A stretch of DNA of 64,000 bases from Oscillatoriales cyanobacterium. Lineage in GTDB: Bacteria > Cyanobacteriota > Cyanobacteriia > CACIAM-69d. The notes under the pieces are model-generated. The model saw nothing but the letters and a program-made list of their open reading frames with translations. It ran no database searches and was not told the DNA's origin. Positions within the stretch are counted from its first letter, which is position 1. Every line of letters starts with the position of its first letter. The position numbers and the translations under genes were made by a program. Shown here piece after piece: positions 42,949 through 52,072 of the stretch. The stretch is from contig RDXB01000058.1 in assembly GCA_004292515.1 (NCBI GenBank), positions 43,530 to 107,529 on the forward strand, read 5' to 3'.

Positions 42949-44976
42949 AGCCCCATCGGTCGCGATCTCCACACCGGCCGGCGACAGGCGATCAAAATTC
43001 GATAACTTGCGATCGATCGCGGCCACGACCTTCAACGAGTCGGGCTGGAGCGGAGGCAGGCGGCTAGCAACGGAGTTTAGAGAGTTTAGAGACCGTGGGT
43101 GGCCCAGCTCCAGTTGGCAGGGCAGCTCGATCGCAAATGTCGTGCCCCGGCCAATCACCGACTCAAACTGTAGCCGGCCACCATGTTGATCAACGATCGT
43201 TTGGTAGGCCATCGACAGGCCCAGCCCCGTGCCTTGGCCGATCGGCTTGGTACTAAAAAAGGGATCAAAAATTCGATTGTGCAAGGCCTCGGGAATGCCC
43301 ATCGCGTTATCCCGAATCCGCACGCTAATCACCTCTTGCCCAGTCTGGACAGCCGTGGAAATCACAATGGTGGGCTGTTCCCCACGGGCTTGCCAGTCGG
43401 GTTGCTGCACTGCCAGTTGCAACGCATCGATCGCATTGTCCACAATGGCCGCCAGGGCTTGGTTGAGCTGGCCGGGATAGCAGGTCATCGGCAAAAGCAA
43501 CCCAAACTCGCGCACCAGTTGAATCGGCCGATCGCCCCCCGTTGCATTTAACCGACCTTGGAAGAGCAGCAGGGCGCTATCGAGATTGGCATTCAGATCA
43601 ATTGTTTTGACGATCGCCTCATCCAACCGGGAAAACACCCGCAGGGATTGAATGATTTTTTGGATCCGATCAACACCCGATCGCATCGACTGCAACAGGC
43701 GTGGCCAATCGTCGCGAATATAGGACGGATCAACATCCTCCAGGTGCTCTTGCAAGTCGATAGAGGGAGTCAATCCCCCAGCTAGCATCTCCCGCTGATA
43801 GTCCGTCAGCAAGGCTAGCAAATCGCCAATGTAGCGACCCGCATGGGAAATATTGCCCGCAATGAAGGCCACCGGATTGTTGATTTCATGGGCCACGCCC
43901 GCAACCAACTGTTCTAGACCAGCGAGGCGCTCGGCCTGCACCAGTTGGGACTGTTGCCACTTGAGGGCCTGCAAGGCCGCTTCCAGTTGGCTGGCTTTTT
44001 CGGCCAGTTGGGCTTCGGCTTGTTGGCGGCGCTGAATTTCGAGTTGCGCTTGTTCGTAGAGTTCCGCTTGCATCACGGCCACCGCCAGTTGGTTGGCCAG
44101 GCGCTCCAGCAGCTTGATTTCACCGGGCAGCCATTGGCGCGGCTCTTGGCAGTGATGGGCAATTAACAGGCCCCAGAGCTTGCCGCTATCAGCGATCGGC
44201 AGAACTAAGTTTGCCTGCACCTGAAATCGCCGCAGCAGGTCGCGGTGGCAATCGCTGAGGGAGGCCGTTTCAATGTTTTTGATCGCGCTGATGCGTCCCT
44301 GGTGATAATCCTGGGCGCGGTTTTTGCGAAAACAGGTGTCTTTGATCGCCATGTTCAAAGATGGCAGCCATTGCTCACCCACGGATTCCGCCACCACCAG
44401 CCCATTCCAATCGGAATCAAAGCGATAGACCAGCACCCGATCGGTCTGCAACAGGTCACGCACCTCGTTGACCGTGGTACTCAACACAATGTCCAGATCC
44501 AGCGCTTGCCGAATACGTTGGGTCACACCGTTGAGCAGTTGTTCTTCTTGGAACTGGCGGCTGGCGCGGTGGCGAGCTTCCACGGATTCCGTCACGTCCG
44601 TTTGCACGCCAATGTAGTGCGTCAGGCGGCCGCCCGCATCATGCACCGGCCCGATCGAGAGCCGATTCCAAAAGGGGCGGCCGTCCTTGCGATAGTTCAG
44701 CAGCACCACTTCACAGGTCTCGCCTTTGCGAATCGCTTGCCGCAACTGATCGACCATTGCCGAGCTAGTGCCTTCGCCTTGCATGAACCGACAGTTGCGC
44801 CCGAGCACGTCCTGGCGACTGTAGCCTGTGATCACTTCAAAGGCTTGGTTGCAGTAGATCAAGGGGCGATCGGGCCGGGTCATATCGGCAATCGTGATGC
44901 CGCAACTGGCCGAAGCCATGGCCCGCCCGTAGAGTTCTAGGGTAGCGGGCGATCGATCGTGGTCAGACGAAGCCAT
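42886..44976 (-). CDS. Hybrid photoreceptor histidine kinase: LOV plus DXCF-type cyanobacteriochrome GAF
   Basis: 696 residues from ATG 44976; a TTG 33 codons upstream is possible. Domain order: LOV-type PAS (about 15-130) with the photoactive Cys62 in GRNCRFMQ, plus the flavin-contacting Asn/Gln regions LLNYRKDGRPFWN and YIGVQTD; a cyanobacteriochrome-type GAF (about 145-300) with the second-cysteine motif DXCF (D213-T-C215-F) and the canonical bilin Cys243 in SDCHRDLL, followed by VQANLVLPI; a coiled coil (about 305-350); then a histidine-kinase core with His363 in GVAHEINNPV, N-box IVDNAIDAL and FDPFFSTKPIGQGTGLGLS. It should sense blue light by flavin and a second colour by bilin. No receiver domain or adjacent regulator. 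Confidence 0.9.
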   Translation of the reverse strand: MASSDHDRSPATLELYGRAMASASCGITIADMTRPDRPLIYCNQAFEVITGYSRQDVLGRNCRFMQGEGTSSAMVDQLRQAIRKGETCEVVLLNYRKDGRPFWNRLSIGPVHDAGGRLTHYIGVQTDVTESVEARHRASRQFQEEQLLNGVTQRIRQALDLDIVLSTTVNEVRDLLQTDRVLVYRFDSDWNGLVVAESVGEQWLPSLNMAIKDTCFRKNRAQDYHQGRISAIKNIETASLSDCHRDLLRRFQVQANLVLPIADSGKLWGLLIAHHCQEPRQWLPGEIKLLERLANQLAVAVMQAELYEQAQLEIQRRQQAEAQLAEKASQLEAALQALKWQQSQLVQAERLAGLEQLVAGVAHEINNPVAFIAGNISHAGRYIGDLLALLTDYQREMLAGGLTPSIDLQEHLEDVDPSYIRDDWPRLLQSMRSGVDRIQKIIQSLRVFSRLDEAIVKTIDLNANLDSALLLFQGRLNATGGDRPIQLVREFGLLLPMTCYPGQLNQALAAIVDNAIDALQLAVQQPDWQARGEQPTIVISTAVQTGQEVISVRIRDNAMGIPEALHNRIFDPFFSTKPIGQGTGLGLSMAYQTIVDQHGGRLQFESVIGRGTTFAIELPCQLELGHPRSLNSLNSVASRLPPLQPDSLKVVAAIDRKLSNFDRLSPAGVEIATDGASYHQGTNIIGVGRQLSGQDL

Positions 44977-45387
44977 AGGACGTTTAGGGAGTGCAAACTC
45001 TGCGGTGATCGAACGAATGAACTGATCGCGAATTTGAGTGGGATATTCACTAGAAACGCGGGTGAGCAGATGCAATCCTGGTGATTTGAATAGGGATTAA
45101 GCCAATTGATTCCTGTAGCACCATGGATCAATGGTTGATTTATTGATTAATAGATTGATCAAAAAACAGGTGAAATGATTAGTTATATCAATTCATCAAT
45201 TGGTTCGCTGTGGCACGTTTTGTGAATGAGTTTTGGATCGAGTCTGGGATTAGTTTCAGACTACGTTTCAGACTACGTTTCCTCAGGGGTTGGCGCGGCT
45301 ATCGGGATCAACCCTCGACCCGATCGCCACAACCCAAGGGATAGTGCTAAATAGTGTTCAGTGAAGTTGTGGCTCTGCGTGGGATTC
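44977..45387. other. Divergent intergenic region, kinase and binding lipoprotein
   Basis: About 410 bp containing the promoters of the kinase (-) and the lipoprotein (+). The part nearest the kinase may be translated from TTG 45075. AT-rich with repeated gattaa/tgattga phrases around 45130-45170. No gene seen. Confidence 0.5.
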
Positions 45388-47178
45388 ATGCCTAAAGTTG
45401 TGATGCTTGGCCAACGGGTCAATGGGGGCGATCGCTCGGTGGGTGGGCGATCGCTTCGGGGGCGATCGCTGGGACTCCTGTTAGGGGCGATCGGGATGTT
45501 GGCTGTGGCGGGCTGTGGCGGTGCGCCCCCATCGGCTAGCTCCCCCATGGGCGGCGGCCCAGCCAACAAAACCCTGAAACTGCTCTATTGGCAAGCGCCC
45601 ACGGTGCTGAATCCGCACTTGGCCACGGGCAACAAAGATTTTGATGCGGCGCGCATTGCCTACGAACCGTTGGCCAGCTACGACAGCCGGGGCAAGCTGG
45701 TGCTGTTTTTGGCGGCGGAGGAACCGACCCTCGAAAATGGCGGCATTGCCAAGGATGGGCGATCGGTCACTTGGAAGCTCAAGCCCGGTCTGAAGTGGTC
45801 TGACGGCCAGCCCTTCACCGCCGAGGATGTGGTCTTTACCTATCAGTTTTTGAGTGATCCCAAAACGGCGGCCACCACCACTACGGACTATGCCACGGTG
45901 AAGGCGGTGCGGGCGATCGATCCGCTGACGGTGAAGGTGGAGTTCAAAGGGCCCACGGCCAACTGGTCGCAACCCTTCACGGGCTACAACGGCATGATTT
46001 TGCCGAAACATATTTTCGCGGAGTTTGTGGGAACCAAGGCCAAGGAAGCCCCCGCCAATTTGCAGCCGATCGGCACGGGCCCCTATCAAGTGGTGTCGTT
46101 TAAGCCCGGCGATGCGATCGTCTATGAACCCAACCCGAACTATCGCGATCGGGCGGCGTTGGCGTTCGATCGGGTGGAAATCAAAGGCGGTGGCGATTCC
46201 ACCTCGGCGGCGCGGGCAGTGCTGCAAACGGGCGACGCGGACTATGCCTACAACCCCCAAGTGGAAGCGCCGATTTTGAAACAGTTGGCCGCGGCCGGCA
46301 AGGGGCAATTGCAAGCCGTCACCGGATCGCAAGCCGAACGCATTCACTTTAATTTCACCGATCCCAATAAAGCCACGGGCGACGGAGAGCGATCGAGTGT
46401 GAAATTTCCCCACCCATTCTTCACGGACAAAACCGTGCGGGAAGCCTTTGCGCTTGCGGTCGATCGCAACACGATCGCCCAACAACTCTATGGCCCCACC
46501 GGCAGTGCCACCGCCAATTTGATCATTGCACCCGAGGCAGTCGCTTCCAAAAATACTCAATTTGAATTCAACCTACAAAAAGCGGCAGAACTGCTCGATC
46601 GCGCCGGTTGGAAAGACACCAATAACAACAAAATTCGCGACAAAAATGGTGTAGAAATGCAGGTGTTATTTGTCACCTCTGTCAACCCATTGCGTCAGAA
46701 AACCCAGGAAATTATTAAGCAAGCCTGGGAGTCGATCGGGATTGGAGTAGAACTCAAATCCGTCGATGCGGGGGCGTTTTTCTCGGGTGATCCAGCCAAC
46801 CCCGACACAGTAAACCGCTTCCAATCAGACTTGCAGCTTTACACGACGGGTAACACCTCGCCCGACCCCAGTGCACACCTGCAATGGTGGACTTGCTCGG
46901 AAATTGCCAGCAAAGCCAACGACTGGAATCGCAACAACTACACCCGCTATTGCAACCCCGAATTTGACAAGGCTTGGGTGGCGGCTGACAAGGAACGCGA
47001 CCCGGCGAAACGCCAAGCGGCGATGATTGATCTAAACGATCGCCTGATTCGGGATGTGGCGCTGATTCCGTTGGTGGCGCGATCGAAAGTGGGCGCGGTG
47101 AGCAATCGGCTAACGGGCGTTGACCTCACACCTTGGGATGGCGACACCTGGAATATTGCCACCTGGAAACGTCCCTAA
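45388..47178 (+). CDS. Peptide-type ABC transporter substrate-binding lipoprotein
   Basis: 596-residue family 5 (DppA/OppA-like) extracytoplasmic binding protein. The N-terminus has a membrane helix ending in the lipobox LAVAGCGG, with the lipid-modified Cys at about residue 43. Family blocks include WKLKPGLKWSDGQPFTAEDVVFTYQF, IGTGPYQVVSFKPGD, VREAFALAVDRNTIAQQLYG, EFNLQKAAELLDRAGWKD and the EF-hand-like DTNNNKIRDKNG, which may bind calcium. An upstream GTG at 45361 is also in frame. No permease or ATPase genes are adjacent, so its transporter is elsewhere. Confidence 0.88.
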   Translation: MPKVVMLGQRVNGGDRSVGGRSLRGRSLGLLLGAIGMLAVAGCGGAPPSASSPMGGGPANKTLKLLYWQAPTVLNPHLATGNKDFDAARIAYEPLASYDSRGKLVLFLAAEEPTLENGGIAKDGRSVTWKLKPGLKWSDGQPFTAEDVVFTYQFLSDPKTAATTTTDYATVKAVRAIDPLTVKVEFKGPTANWSQPFTGYNGMILPKHIFAEFVGTKAKEAPANLQPIGTGPYQVVSFKPGDAIVYEPNPNYRDRAALAFDRVEIKGGGDSTSAARAVLQTGDADYAYNPQVEAPILKQLAAAGKGQLQAVTGSQAERIHFNFTDPNKATGDGERSSVKFPHPFFTDKTVREAFALAVDRNTIAQQLYGPTGSATANLIIAPEAVASKNTQFEFNLQKAAELLDRAGWKDTNNNKIRDKNGVEMQVLFVTSVNPLRQKTQEIIKQAWESIGIGVELKSVDAGAFFSGDPANPDTVNRFQSDLQLYTTGNTSPDPSAHLQWWTCSEIASKANDWNRNNYTRYCNPEFDKAWVAADKERDPAKRQAAMIDLNDRLIRDVALIPLVARSKVGAVSNRLTGVDLTPWDGDTWNIATWKRP

Positions 47179-47562
47179 AGCTACATCCGCCTCAGTGCTA
47201 ACCAGCAATCTGTAGCGCGGTCTTCTAGATCGCCCGGATAGCCCATTTAATCGCTCCCGCCCAGAGCGTGGGAGCGTATACCCAAACACTCTGCGTCGCG
47301 GATGGCTATCCCATAATCGGCAAGCATTACACTGATTTTTCTGGGTTGTACATCAATGCATTACACAAACTATTACGTGCATGATCGAAATCACATGACG
47401 GCGTGATTAATTCGATCATAAAAATATTATTACGATTCTGTTAGAGAATACAAATAGTGATTCTTAAGTGACGACTTCCAATCCTGAGGCTGTGAACCTC
47501 TGCGAGTCGCTTATGTTTTTCATGGACAGTTTTTGACTCCTATTCTCCTCGCCAGAGTCGTC
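47179..47562. other. Intergenic region upstream of the EcsC-family gene
   Basis: 384 bp, AT-rich after 47330, with no recognised gene. A segment near 47270-47310 (agcgtgggagcg...ctctgcgtcgcggat) resembles text at 48770-48785 (gacgctccgcgtcgtggat), so the EcsC-family gene is loosely flanked by similar GC-rich phrases. Confidence 0.45.
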
Positions 47563-48699
47563 ATGTCTGAACCCACCTCCGAATCTACCCCTAAATCCAC
47601 TTCTGAATCAGCATTTGATTTGCAGCGCAGTATTGAGGGACTCCTAGATGCCGCTTCGAGTGTTGATTTTTCCGCCGTCCGAGAAGCCGTTCATAAGAAG
47701 CGTGCCGAGAATCCCAAGGCGTTGCCCGAAGAAATTGCAAGGATGATGATTCAAGATCAAGCCAATTGGAGTGGCTTGGTGGGGGCTGGAACAGGCTTAT
47801 TTGGCTTGCCTTTATTGGTTGTAACTCTGCCAGTTTCTTTGCTGAAAACACTAAAGCTACAGGCTTTCACGATTCAAAGTGTTGCCTATGCCTATGGCTA
47901 TTCTGCGGAGACAACGGATTTCAAGACTGACGCTTCATTGATTCTGTCTAATAAATCTTTTGATGAAATTTCTCGAAGGCTCCAGGAAATGTTCGTTGCT
48001 CAGATAGAACAGGCATGCACAGATCCAGAAGCAAGTTTAGATCATGAAGAACGGGATCATCAATCTCGCCAAAACTTGAAAGTTGCAGTGACTCAAACAG
48101 CAGCCAAGGTGGCCACATCAACGGCTGTAAAGTCAACACTTTCAAACAACAGCAAGTACATCGCTCAAGGAGCTGTTCATGCAGGTAAAACCGTCTATGA
48201 AGTAACTTGGTATGTCAGCACACAGCTAATGCCTCAGCTTGTGCAGAGGGCATCTGCTTTTCCATTAATTAGAGATGCGCTCCTAAAAGCCGGTACTCGG
48301 GGGATGTCAAAGCTGACTCAATCAGCAGTCACTTCTCCTTTAAGCCAGAAAGTGGTTGTCGGTCTGTCAAAGGTCATACAGTCATTGGGAAGTATTGACT
48401 TTGTAAAGGAATCTGCTTGGCGGCTTTTTGGAAAACAGGTTGCCGAAAAGGGTGCTTCCCGGGTTTTGAGTCGTGCTGTGCCCGTGGTAGGTGCTGTTAT
48501 CAGTGGTGGTATGGATTGGTGGGCAATTCAGCAGGTCGGGAATGTGGCGATCGATTACTACAAAAACAACGGCCCTGAGCATTTGCAAGCACTCACGGAG
48601 ATTTTTGGAATGACGACTTCTGATGATTGGTATTCGGATATCGATTTTGATCAGGACAATCCGTTTATGTCGATTGATCTGGATGATCTTTTCTCGTAA
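47563..48699 (+). CDS. EcsC-family protein
   Basis: 378 residues from the ATG at 47563. A charged Ser/Glu-rich N-terminus leads to the EcsC-like region: WSGLVGAGTGLFGLPLLVVTLPVSLLKTLKLQAF (hydrophobic; start WSGLVGAGTG) and the C-terminal SRAVPVVGAVISGGMDWWAIQQVGNVAIDYY-type block (core VVGAVISGGMDWW). The C-terminus is strongly acidic (DIDFDQDNPF, DLDDLFS). EcsC-family proteins are membrane-associated and poorly understood. No HIP1 octamer lies in the gene and its G+C is lower than the neighbours, which suggests acquisition. Confidence 0.72.
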   Translation: MSEPTSESTPKSTSESAFDLQRSIEGLLDAASSVDFSAVREAVHKKRAENPKALPEEIARMMIQDQANWSGLVGAGTGLFGLPLLVVTLPVSLLKTLKLQAFTIQSVAYAYGYSAETTDFKTDASLILSNKSFDEISRRLQEMFVAQIEQACTDPEASLDHEERDHQSRQNLKVAVTQTAAKVATSTAVKSTLSNNSKYIAQGAVHAGKTVYEVTWYVSTQLMPQLVQRASAFPLIRDALLKAGTRGMSKLTQSAVTSPLSQKVVVGLSKVIQSLGSIDFVKESAWRLFGKQVAEKGASRVLSRAVPVVGAVISGGMDWWAIQQVGNVAIDYYKNNGPEHLQALTEIFGMTTSDDWYSDIDFDQDNPFMSIDLDDLFS

Positions 48700-48862
48700 T
48701 AATCAAGATACGGAACAAGTTTATTTTGATTGATCCCAAGATCTGAGTGGGAGTGAATGCCTAGACGCTCCGCGTCGTGGATTGTGGCCCCATAGAGACT
48801 AGACGCAAAGCATCAGAGAGGGCATTCCTACGCTCTGCTTAGGAGCGATGATTGCCCCAGTT

Positions 48863-50110
48863 TCATGGCACTAGCCAGTCGTCATAGAAGTGGCGTTGGG
48901 TGGTATTTTGCCCTGCGATCGGGGACTCCAACGCGGGAGGTGCAAACGGCTTTTGCTGAATCAGTACGGGGTTAGCTGATGCGGCTAGGCGATCGATCTC
49001 GGCTTGTTGGGCTTGCCAGTTCATGTTCCTCGGTAGGGACGATCGCCGAATCTCTGCACCGCCATAGGGAAGCTGGACTCGATCGCCCACTCGCAAAACC
49101 AGTTGTCCCACCGGGAAGCGATCGCTCACGCTGGAACGGTTGCTCGCCGCAGAGCCAGGCCCGTAGTAGTTATTCCCTCTCATCGTGAGGGGCAAAACCG
49201 TGAGGGGCTGGCCCACTGGCAACACGGCGATCGACTGCAATGTTTTGTCTTCGGGGCCGCTGACGTAATTTGGGACACCATCATCAGACCTCCCAGCGGT
49301 CAGGGCTTGCAATTCCGGTGACGGCTGCATCGCCAACTCCAGATTCCAGCGCCCCGTGGCGATCGCTTGCCAATGGGCCTGCCAAGTCACCCGCCGATCG
49401 CCCCCAGCGGTGCTGACCATCTCGAAGTGGCGGCCGAGATACTTCAGCCTGGTTGCGATTGGTTTGGGCAGAGCACTGGGCAGGGGGCTGGGATCAAAAG
49501 ACTCGGGCAAAGGCGGCTGCGGGCGAATGTAGATTTGGGTTATCACCGAATTGCGATCGCTAAATCGGTAGTTGGAGTAGTTGTGCTCCAGTTCGATCGG
49601 CACCACCAGCCGATCGCCCAAACACAAATCGGGATAACGCGATTCACCGTAGCGCAAGGATGCAACCGTCAATTCCCGCTGACAGCCCCGAGGGCCCACC
49701 CGCACAAAATAGCTGCGATCACCCCGTTGGTAACGACTATTGGCCTGCTGAAACTCATAGCGCAGAATTGGCTCGCCCTCGCGCCGTGGCTCCAGCGTCA
49801 CCAGCCAATAGTGCGATGCGCCGTCGTAGCTGGGGGGAACTGTCACCACCCGATCGCTCACCCATGTCCAGTCCGCCAAGGCTTGGATCAGGGGCGATCG
49901 CAGTTGGTCGGGGCTTGGCCCAGGATTGGGCGGTGGAGCTGCGGTGGAGCTGCCGGCCCAGCCCAGACCCGCGATCGCCCCCAAAATCCAACCCAACCCG
50001 CCCTGCAACCGAAACACCGCTTTGTGGAATCGGCGCAATTGATGGACTCGATCGACAAGGGTTGGGGTTTGAGGAGTTTGGGGCCAGATCATCGACATCC
50101 TGAGAACCAA
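48863..50110 (-). CDS. Exported conserved protein of unknown function
   Basis: About 415 residues. A hydrophobic stretch near residues 37-55 (GGLGWILGAIAGLGWAG) followed by SSTAAPPP looks like a signal peptide, so the first 20-30 residues may be non-coding and the true start could be Met 5 or Met 7. The body is beta-rich with YWLVTLEPRREGEPILRYEF and SYFVRVGPRGCQREL; two cysteines (GCQ and DLC) could pair. It contains no recognised domain. Divergent from the LCP gene at 50584. Confidence 0.65.
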   Translation of the reverse strand: MVLRMSMIWPQTPQTPTLVDRVHQLRRFHKAVFRLQGGLGWILGAIAGLGWAGSSTAAPPPNPGPSPDQLRSPLIQALADWTWVSDRVVTVPPSYDGASHYWLVTLEPRREGEPILRYEFQQANSRYQRGDRSYFVRVGPRGCQRELTVASLRYGESRYPDLCLGDRLVVPIELEHNYSNYRFSDRNSVITQIYIRPQPPLPESFDPSPLPSALPKPIATRLKYLGRHFEMVSTAGGDRRVTWQAHWQAIATGRWNLELAMQPSPELQALTAGRSDDGVPNYVSGPEDKTLQSIAVLPVGQPLTVLPLTMRGNNYYGPGSAASNRSSVSDRFPVGQLVLRVGDRVQLPYGGAEIRRSSLPRNMNWQAQQAEIDRLAASANPVLIQQKPFAPPALESPIAGQNTTQRHFYDDWLVP

Positions 50111-50197
50111 ATTGGGTAGGGTCGAATTGGGGAAATCGTGAAGCCATGCCTGCGGCCAGCGTCAGGATGCTGCATCGTCAAGTGCAAATTGCTCAGT

Positions 50198-50251
50198 AGT
50201 GAAACCTGTGGTGAGAGTGAAACCTGTGGTGAGAGTAAAACCTGTGGTGAG
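50198..50251. repeat. Three tandem 18-bp repeats
   Basis: The unit agtgaaacctgtggtgag occurs twice exactly and once with one change. It lies in the 473-bp gap before the LCP gene. Confidence 0.85.
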
Positions 50252-50353
50252 GAGGGGGCGATTTTCCCGCTCATAGCCTAAAGCTGCGGTATCCCGAATT
50301 AGTCCCAGGGCCAGTGAACGATTTGCTTGCGGAACTTTTCCCGGCGATCGTTA

Positions 50354-50383
50354 CAAAACGCCGCTAAAATGACGGCAGTTTTG
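50354..50383. promoter_or_regulatory. Imperfect inverted repeat upstream of the LCP gene
   Basis: CAAAACGCCG and CGGCAGTTTTG flank ctaaaatga. It could be a hairpin or operator in the LCP leader. The rest of 50252-50583 shows no gene. Confidence 0.35.
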
Positions 50384-50583
50384 CGCGCCTCATGGAAAAC
50401 TGCGCGATCGCCCGAGCGATCCTGACTCCTTTGGAGGGGCTATCCCTATCCAGTTTGTCCTGATGCGTTAGCCGGTTGCACCCCGCCCCGCGCCCTCATC
50501 ACCGCCCCGATCATGCTCGGTTCGATCGTACCCCCCTCTGCTCCTGTCTCCTCTCCAGTCGTTGATATCCTCTGAGGAACGCT

Positions 50584-52023
50584 GTGCCCCCTAGCAAGTC
50601 CAACCGCCCCACCTCAGTTTCGCGCTCCCAAACCGACACCCCCTCAACCCAACTGTCCCCAGCCCGCTCCACCACCATGTCGCGCCCTGCCGCCCCCAAG
50701 CCCCGCGCCAACCGTTTTCGCTGGTTGTGGTTACTCTTCAGCCTGTTTGGGGTGGCCACAGTCTCGGCAACAACCGGCGCATTGCTAGCGGTTTCCCTCA
50801 GCTCCCCCAGCCTCAGTCAGCGAGAACTTAGCGCCGAGGAAAAAGCAGTCTTTAGGGATCATCAGCCCATTTCCAGCCTGGGTTTGCAACTGCCGCAACT
50901 CACCCGCCCCGTCAACATTTTGGTGTTGGGGATCAAGGTGATCACGGCTGATGTAGATGAAAGCCTAACGCGCAAATATGGCTACCATGCGCTGGTCAAC
51001 TCCTTTGAGGGGCTGTCGGACACGATGTTTCTGGTGCGATTTGACCCCAGCCAGAAGAAACTGTCGGTGCTGTCGATTCCTCGGGACACGCGGGCTTGGG
51101 TGGATGGCTTGGGCATGACCAAAATCAACGCGGCCAACAGTCGTGGCGGCCCGGCCCTGAGTGCCAAATCGGTGAGTGAACTGCTGGGCGGTGTGCCGAT
51201 CGATCGCTATATGCGGATCAATGTCCAAGGGGTTGAAAAGCTGCTGGATGCGCTGGGTGGCTTGACGGTCTATGTGCCGCGCGACATGAAATATCAAGAC
51301 GACAGCCAGCACCTTTACATCAACCTCAAACAGGGTCGCCAACACCTGAATGGGGCCCAGGCTTTGTCGTTCTTGCGGTTCCGCCATGATGAACACGGCG
51401 ATATTGGGCGGGTGCAGCGCCAACAGATGGCCATGCGATCGCTGAAGGAACAGGCCCTGAACCCGGCCACCTTGCTGAAGCTGCCGCAAATTTTGTCGGT
51501 GATTCGCGAGAACCTGGATACCAACTTGAGCATGGAGGAGATCGTGGCGTTGGCGGGCTTTGCCACCCAGGTCGATCGCCAAAATACGCAAATGCTGGTG
51601 ACTCCTGGTGACTATGGTGATGTGGCTCGCTATGGCACGAGCTATTGGCTACCCTATCCCGATCGCATTCGGGAAATGATGGCCAAGCATTTCGACCAAG
51701 GTGTGACCTCAACGGAAGCGTCTAAAGATCCAAGCCAGTTGAAAGTGGCGGTGCAAGATGCTAGCGGCAACCCAGAGCTAGCGCGATCGGTGGCTCGTCA
51801 ACTGGAGTCGTTGGGCTACCGCCAGACCTTTGTGGTGAAGCCTTGGAAGGAAGCGATCGCCACCACCCGAGTGATCGCTCAGAATGGCAACCCGGAAGAG
51901 GCCCAACAGTTGCGGGATGCCTTGGGCCAGGGAGATATGCGGGTCGATAGTGCGGGGGCGCTCGGCTCAGATATCACGATTCAAGTGGGGAGCGATTGGC
52001 AGGGTTCGGCGATCGCCCGTTGA
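50584..52023 (+). CDS. LytR-CpsA-Psr (LCP) family glycopolymer ligase
   Basis: 479 residues. A Ser/Pro/Arg-rich cytoplasmic start is followed by a membrane anchor (about 46-72, WLWLLFSLFGVATVSATTGALL). The LCP domain (about 105-270) has NILVLGIKV, GLSDTMFLVRFDP, LSVLSIPRDTRAWV with the conserved Arg-Asp, KINAANSRGG and LSFLRFRHDEHGDIGRVQRQQ with the Arg residues that grip the polyprenyl phosphate. A C-terminal LytR_C domain follows (about 385-478). LCP enzymes attach polysaccharides to peptidoglycan in the periplasm. The mannosyltransferase-type gene starts 49 bp downstream on the same strand. Confidence 0.92.
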   Translation: MPPSKSNRPTSVSRSQTDTPSTQLSPARSTTMSRPAAPKPRANRFRWLWLLFSLFGVATVSATTGALLAVSLSSPSLSQRELSAEEKAVFRDHQPISSLGLQLPQLTRPVNILVLGIKVITADVDESLTRKYGYHALVNSFEGLSDTMFLVRFDPSQKKLSVLSIPRDTRAWVDGLGMTKINAANSRGGPALSAKSVSELLGGVPIDRYMRINVQGVEKLLDALGGLTVYVPRDMKYQDDSQHLYINLKQGRQHLNGAQALSFLRFRHDEHGDIGRVQRQQMAMRSLKEQALNPATLLKLPQILSVIRENLDTNLSMEEIVALAGFATQVDRQNTQMLVTPGDYGDVARYGTSYWLPYPDRIREMMAKHFDQGVTSTEASKDPSQLKVAVQDASGNPELARSVARQLESLGYRQTFVVKPWKEAIATTRVIAQNGNPEEAQQLRDALGQGDMRVDSAGALGSDITIQVGSDWQGSAIAR

Positions 52024-52072
52024 TCACCCCCTTGCAACTGTCAACCTGTTTGGGATCCTGCCCATTGCTGTC

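Noticed and set aside
45481..46560. 359-codon frame antisense to the peptide-binding lipoprotein
   Set aside because: Complement of a clear family 5 binding protein; no motif.
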